This document shows, in pieces, positions 1 through 10,188 of a stretch of 22,409 bases of DNA (position 1 is the first letter of the stretch; each line of letters begins with the position of its first letter). This DNA is from Chlorokybus atmophyticus (Eukaryota > Streptophyta > Chlorokybophyceae > Chlorokybales > Chlorokybaceae), in the NCBI GenBank assembly GCA_009103225.1, contig RHPI01002438.1:5030-27438 (forward strand). Reading direction: 5' to 3'. The position numbers and the translations under genes were made by a program. The notes beneath the pieces are model-generated. The model worked only from the letters and a program-made list of their open reading frames with translations, made no database searches and had not been told where the DNA came from.

Positions 1-44
1 CCTTCCCCCTTGCCCCCCCGGAAGGACAGGACACTTGTCGGTGG

Positions 45-103
45 AAGTGCTTCAATGGCATGCTTACACTTTATTAGTAAAAGTGCTTCAGTGACATGCT
101 TAC
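45..103 (+). repeat. Pair of 23-bp imperfect direct repeats
   Basis: The units at 45-67 and 81-103 differ at two positions (both A/G changes). Each starts AAGTGCTTCA and ends CATGCTTAC. They are spaced 36 bases start to start. On the minus strand each unit contains GTAAGCATG, a splice-donor-like string, but no supported exon precedes it. Confidence 0.75.
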
Positions 104-1094
104 CAATAAGGTGTCACCAATCCCTGCCACCAAGGAGAGCGTTATGATGTCCAACGCTCGGTCAGCTTCAATGGGATTACCAGCCATGGCGGTGTTGATT
201 AGCGCATACAAATGTGCTCATCGGTTGCTCCACCTCGCACGCTTAACCACATGGCTATAGTGCATCGTGGTGACGCAATACCGCGGCGTACATTACTTGT
301 CCAACATCCCGATGGTTTTTGATCCGCCTAACATCTCTAAAGCTACGCAAAAAGTGCATGGCGTGAGCACGTTATCACACTGTTGTCACGTACCTGCATT
401 GGCGGCAAGGTCAAAGGGTCTCCATGGAAGTGTTCAATTGTGCAAGATGGTGTCCCAATGACAGTCCCTTGGCAGCCTCATTTTACCATACCCTTGGCGG
501 CCAGCTACATTGCAGATGTCGAATTAATTATCAGTCCCCTTGATGCGGTCATTCTCATAACACAGTATCTTGCGCACATTGAATGGGACGCGGGGCGGGA
601 CCATCCCTATAACGTTTACAAACCAAGGGGGAACCTCGGGTACAATGCAGGCAGAACGGCCTGATTTTACTGTACAATGACACTTGATGATAAATCTACA
701 TGCATTGGTATTGGATCTGAATGCGATACATATAATTATACAATTACATTGTATAAAGTACTTTTATATGTAATGTGCTTTTGCTCTCAACACAATGTGT
801 TACATGTCACAGTGGATGTTAAGCAATCCGTGAAATAATGCATTGTATCTTCATTTACATGTTAAATAATGGGTGTTTAAGCAAAGGCCAAGGTAGAGGG
901 GCATGCGCACAAGCAACAGATACGGATCACATTACAAATAATTACAAGCGCCAGAGTATACAAACATAACGTACACGCGCGCCAATGCGTGCCTTTTCTT
1001 TTCATTGCGGTTGTTCAATATTGCATGAATAGCCAAGTATCTATTGCATATAAGATGTCTTCAACTTATGTCAAGTTGATTACAAGAAGCATCG

Positions 1095-1214
1095 GCATAA
1101 GCCCATGCAAGGCCTTCACGCTAGCAGCTTTGGCGTTGAGTTTGCGGAAACCGTGACATGCATGTTGAGGTTTTCATGAATCAAATATCCGCATTAGCCC
1201 ACGCAAGGCCTTCA
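1095..1214 (+). repeat. Pair of 24-bp imperfect direct repeats
   Basis: The units at 1095-1118 and 1191-1214 share the core GCAAGGCCTTCA and differ at two of 24 positions. They lie 96 bases apart in non-coding AT-rich DNA. No function is evident. Confidence 0.7.
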
Positions 1215-1473
1215 TCTCAATAACACCTCGCCGGAATGATGTGTGACTTGTAAAGTTGCCGTTGCGACCTGAGTCAAAGCACATAATGCTCACAACACGT
1301 TTGCATTATGTGATTAATATATATCAGCATCAGACGTCGTAACCGGCAAACATCTGAAATATATATGCCACAACACTTACTAATGACAGATGGGCAGCTG
1401 TCATTTCTATACAAATGTTAACCATTAAAATCGGTGTGTACATGCAGAAACAGTGTCCCCAACTGGAGCCACG

Positions 1474-1478
1474 TTACA
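1474..1478 (-). terminator. Probable polyadenylation signal TGTAA
   Basis: On the minus strand TGTAA occurs 40 bases after the stop codon of the gene ending at 1519. TGTAA is the usual poly(A) signal of chlorophyte green algae and normally lies shortly before the cleavage site. A five-base word also occurs by chance, so position is the main support. Confidence 0.5.
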
Positions 1479-1518
1479 CTTGTATGTAATCCCACAAATG
1501 ATTACTCATACAATAACA

Positions 1519-2814
1519 TCATCTCAGCCAGTCCATCCATCTGTCATCTGCATCATCAGCGTATGTGCCAAGATTTTGTGTCTGCTGTCGGTGCGAGTCC
1601 CAAGCATACGGCTCATTCCAAGCATTGCGCAGCACCGGTTCCTCAGCCAAGGGTGCTTGTCTGCGTCTGCGGGGCGGTGGTGGCGGCGGGCGACGAGGAG
1701 CGGGCTCATCATAGTACTCTTCTTCCTCCACATAATCAGGTTGATACTGGTAAGCGTACTGGCCTCTTCGTCTTCGTTGGCGTCTGCCGCCATCTCTGTA
1801 ACGGAACCCTCTGTCCCCACCACCAACGCTGCGAGCGAAGGCAAGCGCTCGCGCCAACAAGAACACGCCAAACAGCACTATCCCAGCATAAAGCAGGACC
1901 TGAGCAGCACATGCATGTTGATGTTGAGTATGCAGAAAAAGGTGATACTCGTAGTTATGCATTCATTGGCTGTGTACCTCAAGAAGAGCTCGTGCTACCC
2001 ACAATACAACGAGTATCAACAGACCATTGATGCCGTTGCCGACCTGCCAGGCAAGGGTTGGAGCACTTGACACAAGCACAGCTGTGCATATCACTGTGCC
2101 GACAAGTTTGTTACCAAGGCTTGCGGGATGCGAAACGGCACTCCGGACAAGATGGCCTGAACAACTGCCTGCAGAACCTGCAGGCAGGAAGCATTGCACG
2201 GGTCGGTTGTGTGCTTGAACTAACAACGTTGTGATATATGCCACACAACATTGACGCCAGTTGATGGATGGACATAATTCGAAACTGAGCATGCACTGTT
2301 GATATGCCCACGTACCTGTCTCATCCTGTTGTACAGCATGGTACTGGCCTGACCGAGAGCCCCAAGGTTAGCAAAAAGGTTGCCCTGTACGCGTAATGGG
2401 TTGCGTTTAGCCGAACATACAGCACTGCCGCTAACAGCATGATGGCAAGCCAAGGGCGACCCCGACACATTGTGAGCAAACCTCGAGCATTGTAAGTCAG
2501 AACCAACCAGTCAGGTGCATGATTGCAACAAAGACTTTTGTCAAATACAGAACAAGCAGCTCCCAAGCTTTACCCCTTCTCCTTCATTCTCGTAAACCTC
2601 TTGATCTTCGTACAAGTACTGTCCATCATCGTCAGGGTCTTCGTCGTACCCCGCATAGTCGGTGTACGCTCCTTGATAGCGACGTTCGCCTTGCCTGGTG
2701 TAAGACTGCTGCTGACTGCTGTCACGCTGCTGCGACTGCTGCCAGCTTGCCCCATTGACAGCTTCTTCCTGCGCTTCCTGCAAAGGCAATCTCATCACTA
2801 AGGGCATTAGTGAC

Positions 2815-2855
<41 letters not shown>

Positions 2856-3452
2856 ACGATCGATCTTAAGCATAACGTCGTAACTACAAGTTGCAGTGAC
2901 CCACTAGCAGAGATCACATACTCACTGCCGGCAGCACAATACATGCGTCCATTGACGTGAATTACTGGTACCAACACTCACCAGTAACTAGCAATTGTGG
3001 CGAAAACTAGTGGTGTTCACTTGGCACAAACCACAGCTACTGCGACAAACTACAACCAGTAGCAAGCTACGACTGATCAGCTAACCTGATGTGGCCTGAC
3101 CTCACAGCCAGACTTTACAGGTTCCATGCATGCACGAACGAACTATGCAACCGCACAAACTTGCCTGCAACTCAACACCGCCCCAACAACTCAGTAGGTG
3201 GGCAAGAAAGTACAAATGCAGTTAGATGCATGCAATTGCCTGTTGATTGGCGTTACCGCCGCTGCCCCCGTTCCCCTGCTGTTGAAACGTCTCCTTGCCC
3301 ATGCGGCCGAAGCGGTATACGCACGCCGTCACCTGGCGCTTACCGGTTCTGCTACGCACACACAAAGTAGGAGAAACATACGCACGGCCTGAGAACGACG
3401 CCGTGCACGAGGAGGAGCAGCACGACCCCGCCGCTGCCGCCACCGCCGCCAT
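1519..3452 (-). CDS. Probable plastid-targeted membrane protein, unknown function
   Basis: Six-exon model on the minus strand: 3452-3333, 2777-2574, 2384-2316, 2177-2115, 2043-1978 and 1899-1519 (TGA), giving 300 aa. All five introns are phase 0, and introns 3, 4 and 5 have good donors (GTACGT, GTAACA, GTACAC) and CAG acceptors. The start MAAVAAAAGSCCSSSC is Ala/Ser/Cys-rich and basic with no early acidic residues, as in algal chloroplast transit peptides; its ATG sits in the good context AACATGG. An in-frame ATG at 3506 is an alternative. Residues 41-108 are Gln- and Asp/Tyr-rich. Residues about 132-152 and 155-195 are hydrophobic and could form one or two membrane spans or a hairpin. The tail is Arg-rich, then acidic (EEEEYY), then has Pro-Arg runs. 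The end of exon 1 is uncertain (donors at 3332 or 3343 are both possible). I do not recognise the family; targeting is inferred. It shares a 319-bp divergent promoter with the Sas10 gene. Confidence 0.6.
2821..2855 (+). repeat. (TAG)n microsatellite
   Basis: About eleven and a half perfect TAG units lie in intron 1 of the minus-strand gene. The repeat puts stop codons into one plus frame and is a likely length polymorphism. Confidence 0.9.
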
Positions 3453-3771
3453 GTTGGGTGCAGATAAACACAACCCGGCTTGGTTAAGCCTGCCCTTGCT
3501 TGTCACACATGAACAATTGCGCGAGTGATATCTGTTCTAAATAGCGATGTCGCTGCAATTATCTGAGGAAAAGCAGCGGATATATTACAGCCAGACTGAT
3601 ATTCGGTGGGTCTGCAATCAGGCAGAGACTGCAGCAAATTGCAGCAAACGGGCGGCGGCGGCGGCGGCGGCGGTGCTGCTGAAAGGGGTGTGCGAGGTGC
3701 TGCTTGCTGGCGAAGTGGGTGGTGGTATCTGGGTCTGCTTTCTGTTTGTGACCTCAGTACAAGCTGAGAGC
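3453..3771. promoter_or_regulatory. Divergent promoter between membrane-protein gene and Sas10
   Basis: The start codons of the minus-strand gene (3452) and Sas10 (3772) are 319 bases apart, so both promoters and 5' leaders must lie here if the chosen starts are right. No clear TATA box was seen. The segment contains a (GCG)n run and the 89-base block that recurs at 9681-9769. Confidence 0.5.
3612..3700 (+). repeat. 89-bp block, copy 1 (Sas10 5' region)
   Basis: This block is identical, base for base, to 9681-9769, including the length of the internal GCG run. It lies 71 bases upstream of the Sas10 start codon, with unrelated sequence on its left and promoter sequence continuing on its right. 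Confidence 0.95.
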
Positions 3772-6700
3772 ATGGCGAGGGGCCGCGGAGGCGGAGGCAG
3801 AGGCAGAGGCGGAGGCGGCGGCGGTGCTGGTAGGCGGGGCGGCCGCCCAGTAGGCAGAGGCAGAGGCAAAGGGGGGGATCCCAATATGGGCATGCGGACA
3901 GAGGACTTTGACGACGAGATTGACGAGTGTACGTGCGCGTTGTTCTGTTTGTATTGGCGTGCGCAGCTGCAGTTTGCTGCATGCGGCCATTTGCTTGCTC
4001 GTGTGCTGTTGCATGAGGGTTGGGCCAAGCAATTGCCACTCTGAAACTTCCCTATATCTTTGTATCATTAGTTGTGGTGCCTATGTCAACGCTTGCAAGG
4101 AAGAGCAGAGCAACTTTTTATGTTGACATGCAACTGAGTCATAGACTGTTGCTTGTCGAGTGAGCAAGCACCAGCACACGTCTGCACAGCTGAGGTGAAG
4201 TTTGGGTGACCACAAGCAGTGGTATTACTACAGGCTGTTCTCATTTATCAGCAAGTAGTGTAAAAAATCTGATGCGGTTGTGCCTGTGGTGTGGCTTTCC
4301 TCAATCACCTTTCTCAACCCAGACCAGCACAACTTGCAATAACAAACGACGCATATTGGTTGTGTATTCTTTACCTCACAACGGATTTTGCTATTCTTCA
4401 CGCTGCGCACATGCATCGCGAGTACGTTGGGTTTACAACCTTGACGTGCGGTGTTTATTGCAGTTCACAAGCAACGCGACAAAATAAGTCTTGAGGGCAA
4501 TGCCGCCGCTGCAGGTAAGAAGGATGCCAGTTTGTGCCAATGTGTTACTTTCGACCTGCAAGCTTGATTGTCCAGCATTGGCTTTGCAATGACACATGCA
4601 CGCGGTGTAGAGACTGACTCCGAGGTGGATGAAGACGTTTATGGCATTGAGGTACAGCAAAACCACTTGTGTTGCTATGCGAGGCCAATGCTTATGTTCC
4701 GTATGTGGTTGGTACTGAATGCATGTTGTGTAGGCAGGAGAGGAGTCCACTGACAACAGCGATGAGGAGGATGCTGGTGCCAATGCTGGTGATGATGATG
4801 AGGTCAGCTTGCACAGACATATGCAATGTTGTTTTGAGTTTGAGGCAGTGCGAGGGTGCTCAGAACACTTCTGACGCTCGCCTTGTCTTGCAGGTTGATC
4901 TTGAGGAGGATGACGATGATGATGAGTACACCGCAAAGCGTAAGTGCCGAGCATGTTGGCATGTCTTGCAAGCGGGCAGGGGGTTGGTCCGCGGTCGGCT
5001 GATCTGTTGTTGCAATGCGCAGTAAAGAAGCAGGCTCGGGCAATGAAGCAACGCGCTGCGCTGGAAGCCATGCAAGATGAAGATGCCGAAGAGGACGAGG
5101 AGCCAAGTGGAAAGGGCTGGGGCAAGAGCAAGCAGGCTTATTATGACGCAGAAGACTTGGAAGAGGTTGGCATTGTCTCTGATGGCATGTTGCTAAAGTG
5201 TACCTGCGCATGTGCGTGTGCGTGCATGCGCGCATGCATGCACGTGCTGCGAAGCTTGGTACCCAGCGTGCTGTTTTGTGTGACAGACCAGCGATGAAGA
5301 GGCAAAGGCCGAGGAAGAGGCGGAGGTGCGGCGCCTGCAGAAAGAGCAAGCGAGCAGGCTTCGGCCGGAGGACTATGGGCAAGATGATGATTCGGAGCCA
5401 GAGACATCAGGTAGTGACGATAGCGAACACGAGCAGACGCTGCAGGATATGGCAGATCAGAAGCCGAAAAAAGTTGGTAAGAAGGGCCAATCCAATGGAA
5501 GTGCTGGCATAGATGTTGAGACCGTTACAAAGGACCTGGCATCACTTACACAAGAAGAGAAGATGGCCGCTGTCATGAGGTTTGTTTCGTGCTGCTATTT
5601 GTGCCAAGACCAACTCTCGCATGTTCTATAGCACACACTTGAGGCTGACTGGTGTTCTGCAGTGATGCTCCCGAATTGTTGGCTCTTCTGGCGGAGCTGA
5701 AGAAGGGTCTCGACGAGTTGAGGGAGCAAGTGCAGCCTGTCTTGGACAAGGTCAAGGCCGGCGGTCTGGCCATGGAAGATGGGCTTAGCTTCCTGGAGGC
5801 CAAGCACTTGCTGCTGCTGTCGTACTGCACCAACCTCGTCTTCTACTTCCTCTTGAAGGCGGAGGGCAGGTCTGTCAAGGACCACCCTGTCATCACTCGC
5901 CTGGTCCAGATCAGAACGTATCTTGAAAAGGTACACAAGCCAACCTGGTCATGTATCAAACACCGTTGCATCGTGCTCTCTCGATAGTAGTGTAGTATAC
6001 GTCAGCGCTCTTGCACATGCCTTTGTTCAGGTGCGACCTATCGACAAGAAGCTGCAGTACCAGATAGACAAGCTGCTGGCTGCAGCCAATGATGCCACAG
6101 CTGCGGCTCAGGCTCCGGCAGCCAATGGCAGCGCTGCAGTGGCTGCGGATGATCCTTTGCGATACAGACCCAACCCCAGCGCGCTTGTCTCTCGACTGGC
6201 AGAAAACCACGAGGTACGTATGCCACATGTTGCCAGGGGGCATGGTGCCATTGCCGCTTGCCCAACTTGTGTTGACAGGCATTGCGCCTCATGACCTTTT
6301 CTTGTGTGGCAGGACCCTGATGCGGTGTATAGGCCTCCGAAGATGATGCCCATGGCCATGGATGGCCCGGACAAAAAGTCAAGGGCAGAGGTATTCACAA
6401 GGAATCAGTAGTGTTGCATACACATGTAGATTGCACTGTTATTGCAACTGACCATTGGTCTGCTCTGCAGATTCGCTCTGAGCAAGAGCTCAGGCGGCGT
6501 GCGTCTCGTAGCACCTTTGTCAAGTCTCTAGCAGCCGAGCTTACAGGCGCACCTGAAGAGGTAATAGATTGTCATGTGACCTAACAACGCAGTTCTTGAT
6601 GACAGTTACAGTTCTGTTGATCTGCTCCAGCAAATGCGGATTCATGCATGTATTGGTCGTGTTCGAGCCCTGAGGTCGCTGACACATGGGCGTTGACTCT

Positions 6701-7882
6701 CGTGGCAGGTTCGTGATGCGGTTGGTGCAGAATCACAGCGAGAACTCCGTATAAAGAAACGGTTAGATCAGCGCGCCGAAGCTGAGGAGAACATGTTTGT
6801 GCGTCTGCCTATCAGCAAGCAGGACAAGAAGCAGTTGAAGGCGGCGCGTCGTGGCACAAGTGTCGCTGTCGCCCTGGAAGACTTTGAAGACGATGTTGCT
6901 GACATAGTCGGCATGGCCGAGGCATTGCAGGCATGTCTCCTTCTAACGCCATTGTCCGTGTTACTGTCACTTTTGTTGATGAGCAGCGTTCTCATATGTG
7001 GTGCACTATTTCAGAATGGCAGGCCAGCAGACGGCAAACGTGCGCAGCTTGGGCTGGAGGTTGCCGACGCAGCTGCTAGGCGCAATAAGGATCGCGGCGT
7101 GTCAGGGGATGCTGATATCCCCTTTAGAGACGACCTCGGGGAGCGCAGGTTGCGCATCGCATTAGCAGTTGTGGCCATTTTCCCTCGCCAATCCTGTCCC
7201 CAGCACAGTGCATGCGTGTTTTGTGTATGTGCAACTTCACATCACCTTTGCTGAAGTTTTATTGGCAGGCGGAAGCACGAGCAGCGCTTGACTGCAACAG
7301 CTGCTAAGCGGGGTGCGGCTGAAGCATTTATTTCTGATGAAGAGCCTGGCGCCAGTGATGGAGAGGTAAGCATCTCGGTGAAGGTTGAGACATGGCAGGA
7401 TCAATTATGATGACAACCTATGCTATACAATCTTTGCGCAGGCGAGCGAAGACGAGGTTTACAAACAAGCGCAAGAACAGAGCAGAAAAAAGAAGCAGGC
7501 CAAGCAAGAGCTCTATGCTAAACCCGCGAACATACCCATGGAAGAGGACACACCAGAAGGTGGTACACGTACCTGTGTTGGGCGCAACTGCAGCATGTTG
7601 TCCTTGACGCGTTTGTTTCCAATGCACACATGGTTTCTGTGATTACTGACTTGCGTGTGGACAGGCAAGCGAGGCATATCTTACCAGATCAGCAAGAACA
7701 AAGGCCTTACACCGCATCGGAGAAAGGACGCAAAGAACCCTCGCAAGAAGCTTCGCGGCAAGTTTGCTAAGGCTGTTGTTCGGCGCAAGGGTGCCGTGCG
7801 TGAAGTGCGTGGACAAAGCGCACCTTATGGCGGCGAGGCCACAGGCATCAAGTCCAATGTTACTCGTGGTATTAAGTTCTAA
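3772..7882 (+). CDS. SAS10: Sas10/UTP3 family SSU processome protein
   Basis: Sixteen exons: 3772-3928, 4489-4514, 4613-4651, 4743-4802, 4894-4939, 5023-5165, 5287-5579, 5663-5930, 6031-6213, 6313-6390, 6471-6560, 6709-6930, 7015-7148, 7269-7365, 7442-7562 and 7665-7882. The phases agree throughout and give 724 aa. Family members bind the U3 snoRNP in the small-subunit processome in the nucleolus and are needed for 18S rRNA processing. The N-terminus (about residues 1-36) is an RGG/GAR stretch, followed by acidic segments and the WGK..QAYY motif. Residues about 255-365 match the Sas10/Utp3/C1D domain (DAPELLALLAELKKGLDELR, then KHLLLLSYCTNLVFYFLLK and HPVITRLVQIRTYLEK). The last 75 residues are a typical basic Sas10 C-terminal domain (GKRGISYQISKNKGLTPHRR). 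The least certain junctions are the 3' ends of exons 6 and 15 and the small exons 2-4. The intron after exon 12 has a GC donor. The N-terminal GAR stretch is an elaboration I cannot confirm as common in the family. Confidence 0.93.
6931..7014 (+). other. GC-AG intron, 84 bp, in frame and stop-free
   Basis: The exon ends CAG and the intron begins GCATGT and ends TTTCAG. Splicing here joins EALQ to NGRPADGKRAQ in phase 0. The 84 bases contain no in-frame stop; if retained they would insert 28 residues, mostly Leu, Val and Ser, into a nucleolar protein. That content argues for an intron rather than coding sequence. Confidence 0.75.
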
Positions 7883-9680
7883 TATGTTCGGCTTACCCAA
7901 GGCAGCTGATTGCTGTGATGTGAGCCACCCCATGTGTGTCAGAAGCTCGCTTATCGCTTGCGAGAGATTTTACCTTGCCACGTGTGCCGGTTGCTGTTGT
8001 GACATCAGAGCCTTGAACTACATATTGGGACATGGCTTTCAAAAGATAGCGTGCACTGTCATCATTGACGCTGGTGACTGACAACATTGGCAAGCTGTTG
8101 ATCTGACAAAATAGGCGTTGTGCATGCATCAAACAAATGATGACAATGTGCACCAGTACAAGCGCATCAGTACACCAAGCGGCCGTTGTGCAGGTGACTG
8201 TGACTGCGACATACATGCATGCCGGCATAGTAGTACACCCCTTTTGTATACATGCATGTCTAACGGGGCTAGGCAATAGTGATGGTGTAGTACAGATTAG
8301 CCCGGTGGTAACAATGAACTCTTGTATAGAGATCTTGTATACAGAATGATGTAGTGCGGCTGTGCATTGATGTTGTTGTCGCATGCATGTGCCTCACACA
8401 GCACTTCACATATCCTATACCCATACCAACACAAGGCAGCATTGAACGAGCATCATGTACGCCACGCATCAGCCTGGGGTCTCGTTGAACTAGCCAGCAG
8501 TATTGGCAATCCCCACAACGCAATTGTATACATGGGGCTCCGGGCTTGCTGTCCTGCTGCTGCTGCTCTGCCTATTCCGTATTTGCACATGGACTCCAGC
8601 CCCCGTAGTTGTGTGTGTGTGTGTGTACATCAAATGCAGGACATGCATGCGCATGCACATCGTGTAGTTCAGTCAGCACGCAGCAACACATGCAAGGTGT
8701 CGTACAAATGACAATTAGTTGACCACCGGGCTACTACTAGCACGCTAATCTACTGCCTCTACCCCGTTAGACATGCAGCAGTCAATATGCAGTTGGTAAT
8801 CACCTGCCCACATGGGCGTTGGTCAGTTGTTGGCGCTTTCGGTCACGCAGACAGCATGCACATTGGCGACCAGGACTCCCCCTCCCTCTCTCCCTGGCTC
8901 CGCCTCCTTCCTCGCCCTCTCCTAGCGAGGGTTTGCTGGGTTGTGTCGTGGTTGCGTTGCACTGCCGACGTCAGCAGTGCCTGGTCCAGTGCCCTCCGCA
9001 CAGGTTGTGCTGTGTTCGGTTTGGGTGCTGGGCTGGTGTGTGTGTGTGTGTGTGTGTGTGTTGTGTATAGCTAGTTGGTTTGCTGTGGCTGTTGTGCTGC
9101 TTGTAATGCGATGAGTTCATGTGCTTGTGGACCTATGCAATCTGGCCACCCCTTTCTCTACACTACCCTATGTGTCTGCCCGACAACTTCTCACTTGCTG
9201 GCAGTGGTTGTGTTGTACAGAAAATGCGAGAGGGGTATGCCCATTCAGACCACACCATGCAACACTCTGTACAACACATCTCGTTGCTACACACACAACC
9301 ACCGGGCTACCTACTCTGTATTGTGTGGGTACCGGGTGCTCCATCATACATGTTGGCGCAAGGGGTGTCATTCAGAGAGTTTTGGCACTGTCTCTGTGTG
9401 TGCATATAAAGGTGTGTTTTACCTTGCGGCAATCACAAGTTCTATGAATGCGCACAAACAACTCAACGCATTGAGATATGGAGTCGAGCATTGCTGTGAC
9501 ATACGCAAGCAGAAACATGTGCATGTGAGCACACAAATTCCACGATGAGTTGTGGTGGTTATCGATTGGTAGTATGTTCACGCACAATGCATGCGCATAT
9601 GCTCACTCGCATCTTTTATACACTCATAATTTGTGCACATCATTGCACACTTGGAGCAGCCCCCGCCCCCGCCCCCGCCC
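7883..9680. other. Spacer downstream of Sas10, no supported gene
   Basis: All frames here are short or Cys/His-rich with no family resemblance; the longest (9075-9548, plus) looks like a chance frame through CA/TG-rich DNA. There are GT microsatellites at 8611-8626 and 9036-9060, a C-rich (CCCCCG)n run at about 9660-9680, and a TATAAAGG string at 9405-9412. The word ACCACCGGGCTAC occurs at about 8721 and 9299. No TGTAA poly(A) signal was found in the first few hundred bases after the Sas10 stop. Confidence 0.6.
9036..9060 (+). repeat. (GT)n microsatellite
   Basis: An uninterrupted 25-base GT run in non-coding DNA. A shorter run of the same type is at 8611-8626. Confidence 0.95.
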
Positions 9681-9769
9681 CTGCAATCAGGCAGAGACTG
9701 CAGCAAATTGCAGCAAACGGGCGGCGGCGGCGGCGGCGGCGGTGCTGCTGAAAGGGGTGTGCGAGGTGC
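9681..9769 (+). repeat. 89-bp block, copy 2, ending at an N
   Basis: This is an exact copy of 3612-3700. On the left it begins abruptly after a (CCCCCG)n run; on the right it ends directly at the only ambiguous base in the window. In copy 1 the next bases are TGCTTGCTGG, but here the sequence after the N is unrelated and AT-rich. This looks like a contig end rather than a dispersed repeat. Confidence 0.9.
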
Positions 9770-9770
9770 N
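9770..9770. other. Single N: probable assembly junction
   Basis: The only N of the window separates the copied promoter block from AT-rich DNA of different character. A one-base N of this kind is commonly a scaffold join or a masked conflict. Adjacency of the two sides is not demonstrated. Confidence 0.7.
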
Positions 9771-9774
9771 AAGT

Positions 9775-10188
9775 ATGACTTTCATTGTTACCGCTATAAT
9801 AACTTCTACATATACACAACAAAGCTTAGCCCCAAGAAAAATCTTATACGGTGTATTTAGCAGTAATGCCTGCATTGGCATTTGTAATGCTCTTTATCTT
9901 GCAATTGCATTAAAGTTTTCAACTTTGTGGCTCGGCAAGCAGCATCCGTTGGTCGTTGCTGTACAATACGCAAGCCGTATGTGGTTCATTCCACGCATCA
10001 CGTTCAATGCGATACCCATTTTTATGCATTTAGTATCGTTAAAGTTTAACGCAAATCTGATCGTGCGCTTTTCATTCGAAAAAGCTTTGCACGAAAAGTG
10101 CATTGAATTAAATCGCATGGTACATTTCACACCATGCTATTATGGGATGATTGCCGTGCTTGGATCGATCTTAACACTGAAGAGCTAA
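9775..10188 (+). CDS. Unidentified AT-rich ORF, 137 codons
   Basis: An open frame runs from the N to a TAA at 10188, with its first ATG at 9775, five bases after the N. It is long for DNA this AT-rich. The translation starts MTFIVTAIITSTY, is rich in Ile, Phe, Leu and Met with hydrophobic patches, and matches no family I know. The opposite strand also holds a frame of about 79 codons (10130-9894), and another plus frame is open at about 10110-10240, so the coding strand is not settled. Base composition differs from the intron-rich genes around it. It may be an exon, a remnant of inserted DNA, or chance. If the N is a false join, the real upstream part of the frame is missing. Confidence 0.3.
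   Translation: MTFIVTAIITSTYTQQSLAPRKILYGVFSSNACIGICNALYLAIALKFSTLWLGKQHPLVVAVQYASRMWFIPRITFNAIPIFMHLVSLKFNANLIVRFSFEKALHEKCIELNRMVHFTPCYYGMIAVLGSILTLKS

Larger units (their letters stand above)
1..1518. other. Spacer with small repeats, no supported gene
   Basis: No gene model is supported in this stretch. On the plus strand there is an uninterrupted frame from 383 to 664 (93 codons), and on the minus strand a frame between about 230 and 78 reads like an amphipathic protein segment (ALINTAMAGNPIEADRALD and following), but neither has a recognisable family, a good start or convincing splice partners. From about 680 to 1430 the DNA is AT-richer and all frames are closed. Two pairs of short imperfect direct repeats are listed separately. 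The TGTAA motif near the right edge belongs to the minus-strand gene that ends at 1519. Confidence 0.6.

Noticed and set aside
2396-2504. Alternative minus-strand exon with a hydrophobic run (LAIMLLAAVLYVRL)
   Set aside because: It can be joined upstream by a phase-1 GTATTT donor but then runs into a stop before a usable donor; the phase-0 path to the 2384-2316 exon continues cleanly to the end of the gene.
3503-4039. 178-codon minus-strand frame and its overlapping neighbour
   Set aside because: Reverse complement of the RGG-coding exon and the GCG repeat; Pro/Ala/Leu runs only.
4433-5131. 232-codon minus-strand open frame
   Set aside because: Antisense to Sas10 exons 3-6, whose acidic GAT/GAG codons give stop-free Ser/Leu-rich frames on the other strand.
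6655-6690. GTTCGAGCCC as a possible tRNA T-loop
   Set aside because: No A box, anticodon arm or acceptor stem pairs with it; it lies inside a Sas10 intron.
9075-9548. 157-codon plus-strand frame
   Set aside because: Cys/His/Thr-rich translation with no family resemblance, flanked by GT repeats and with neighbouring frames almost as long.
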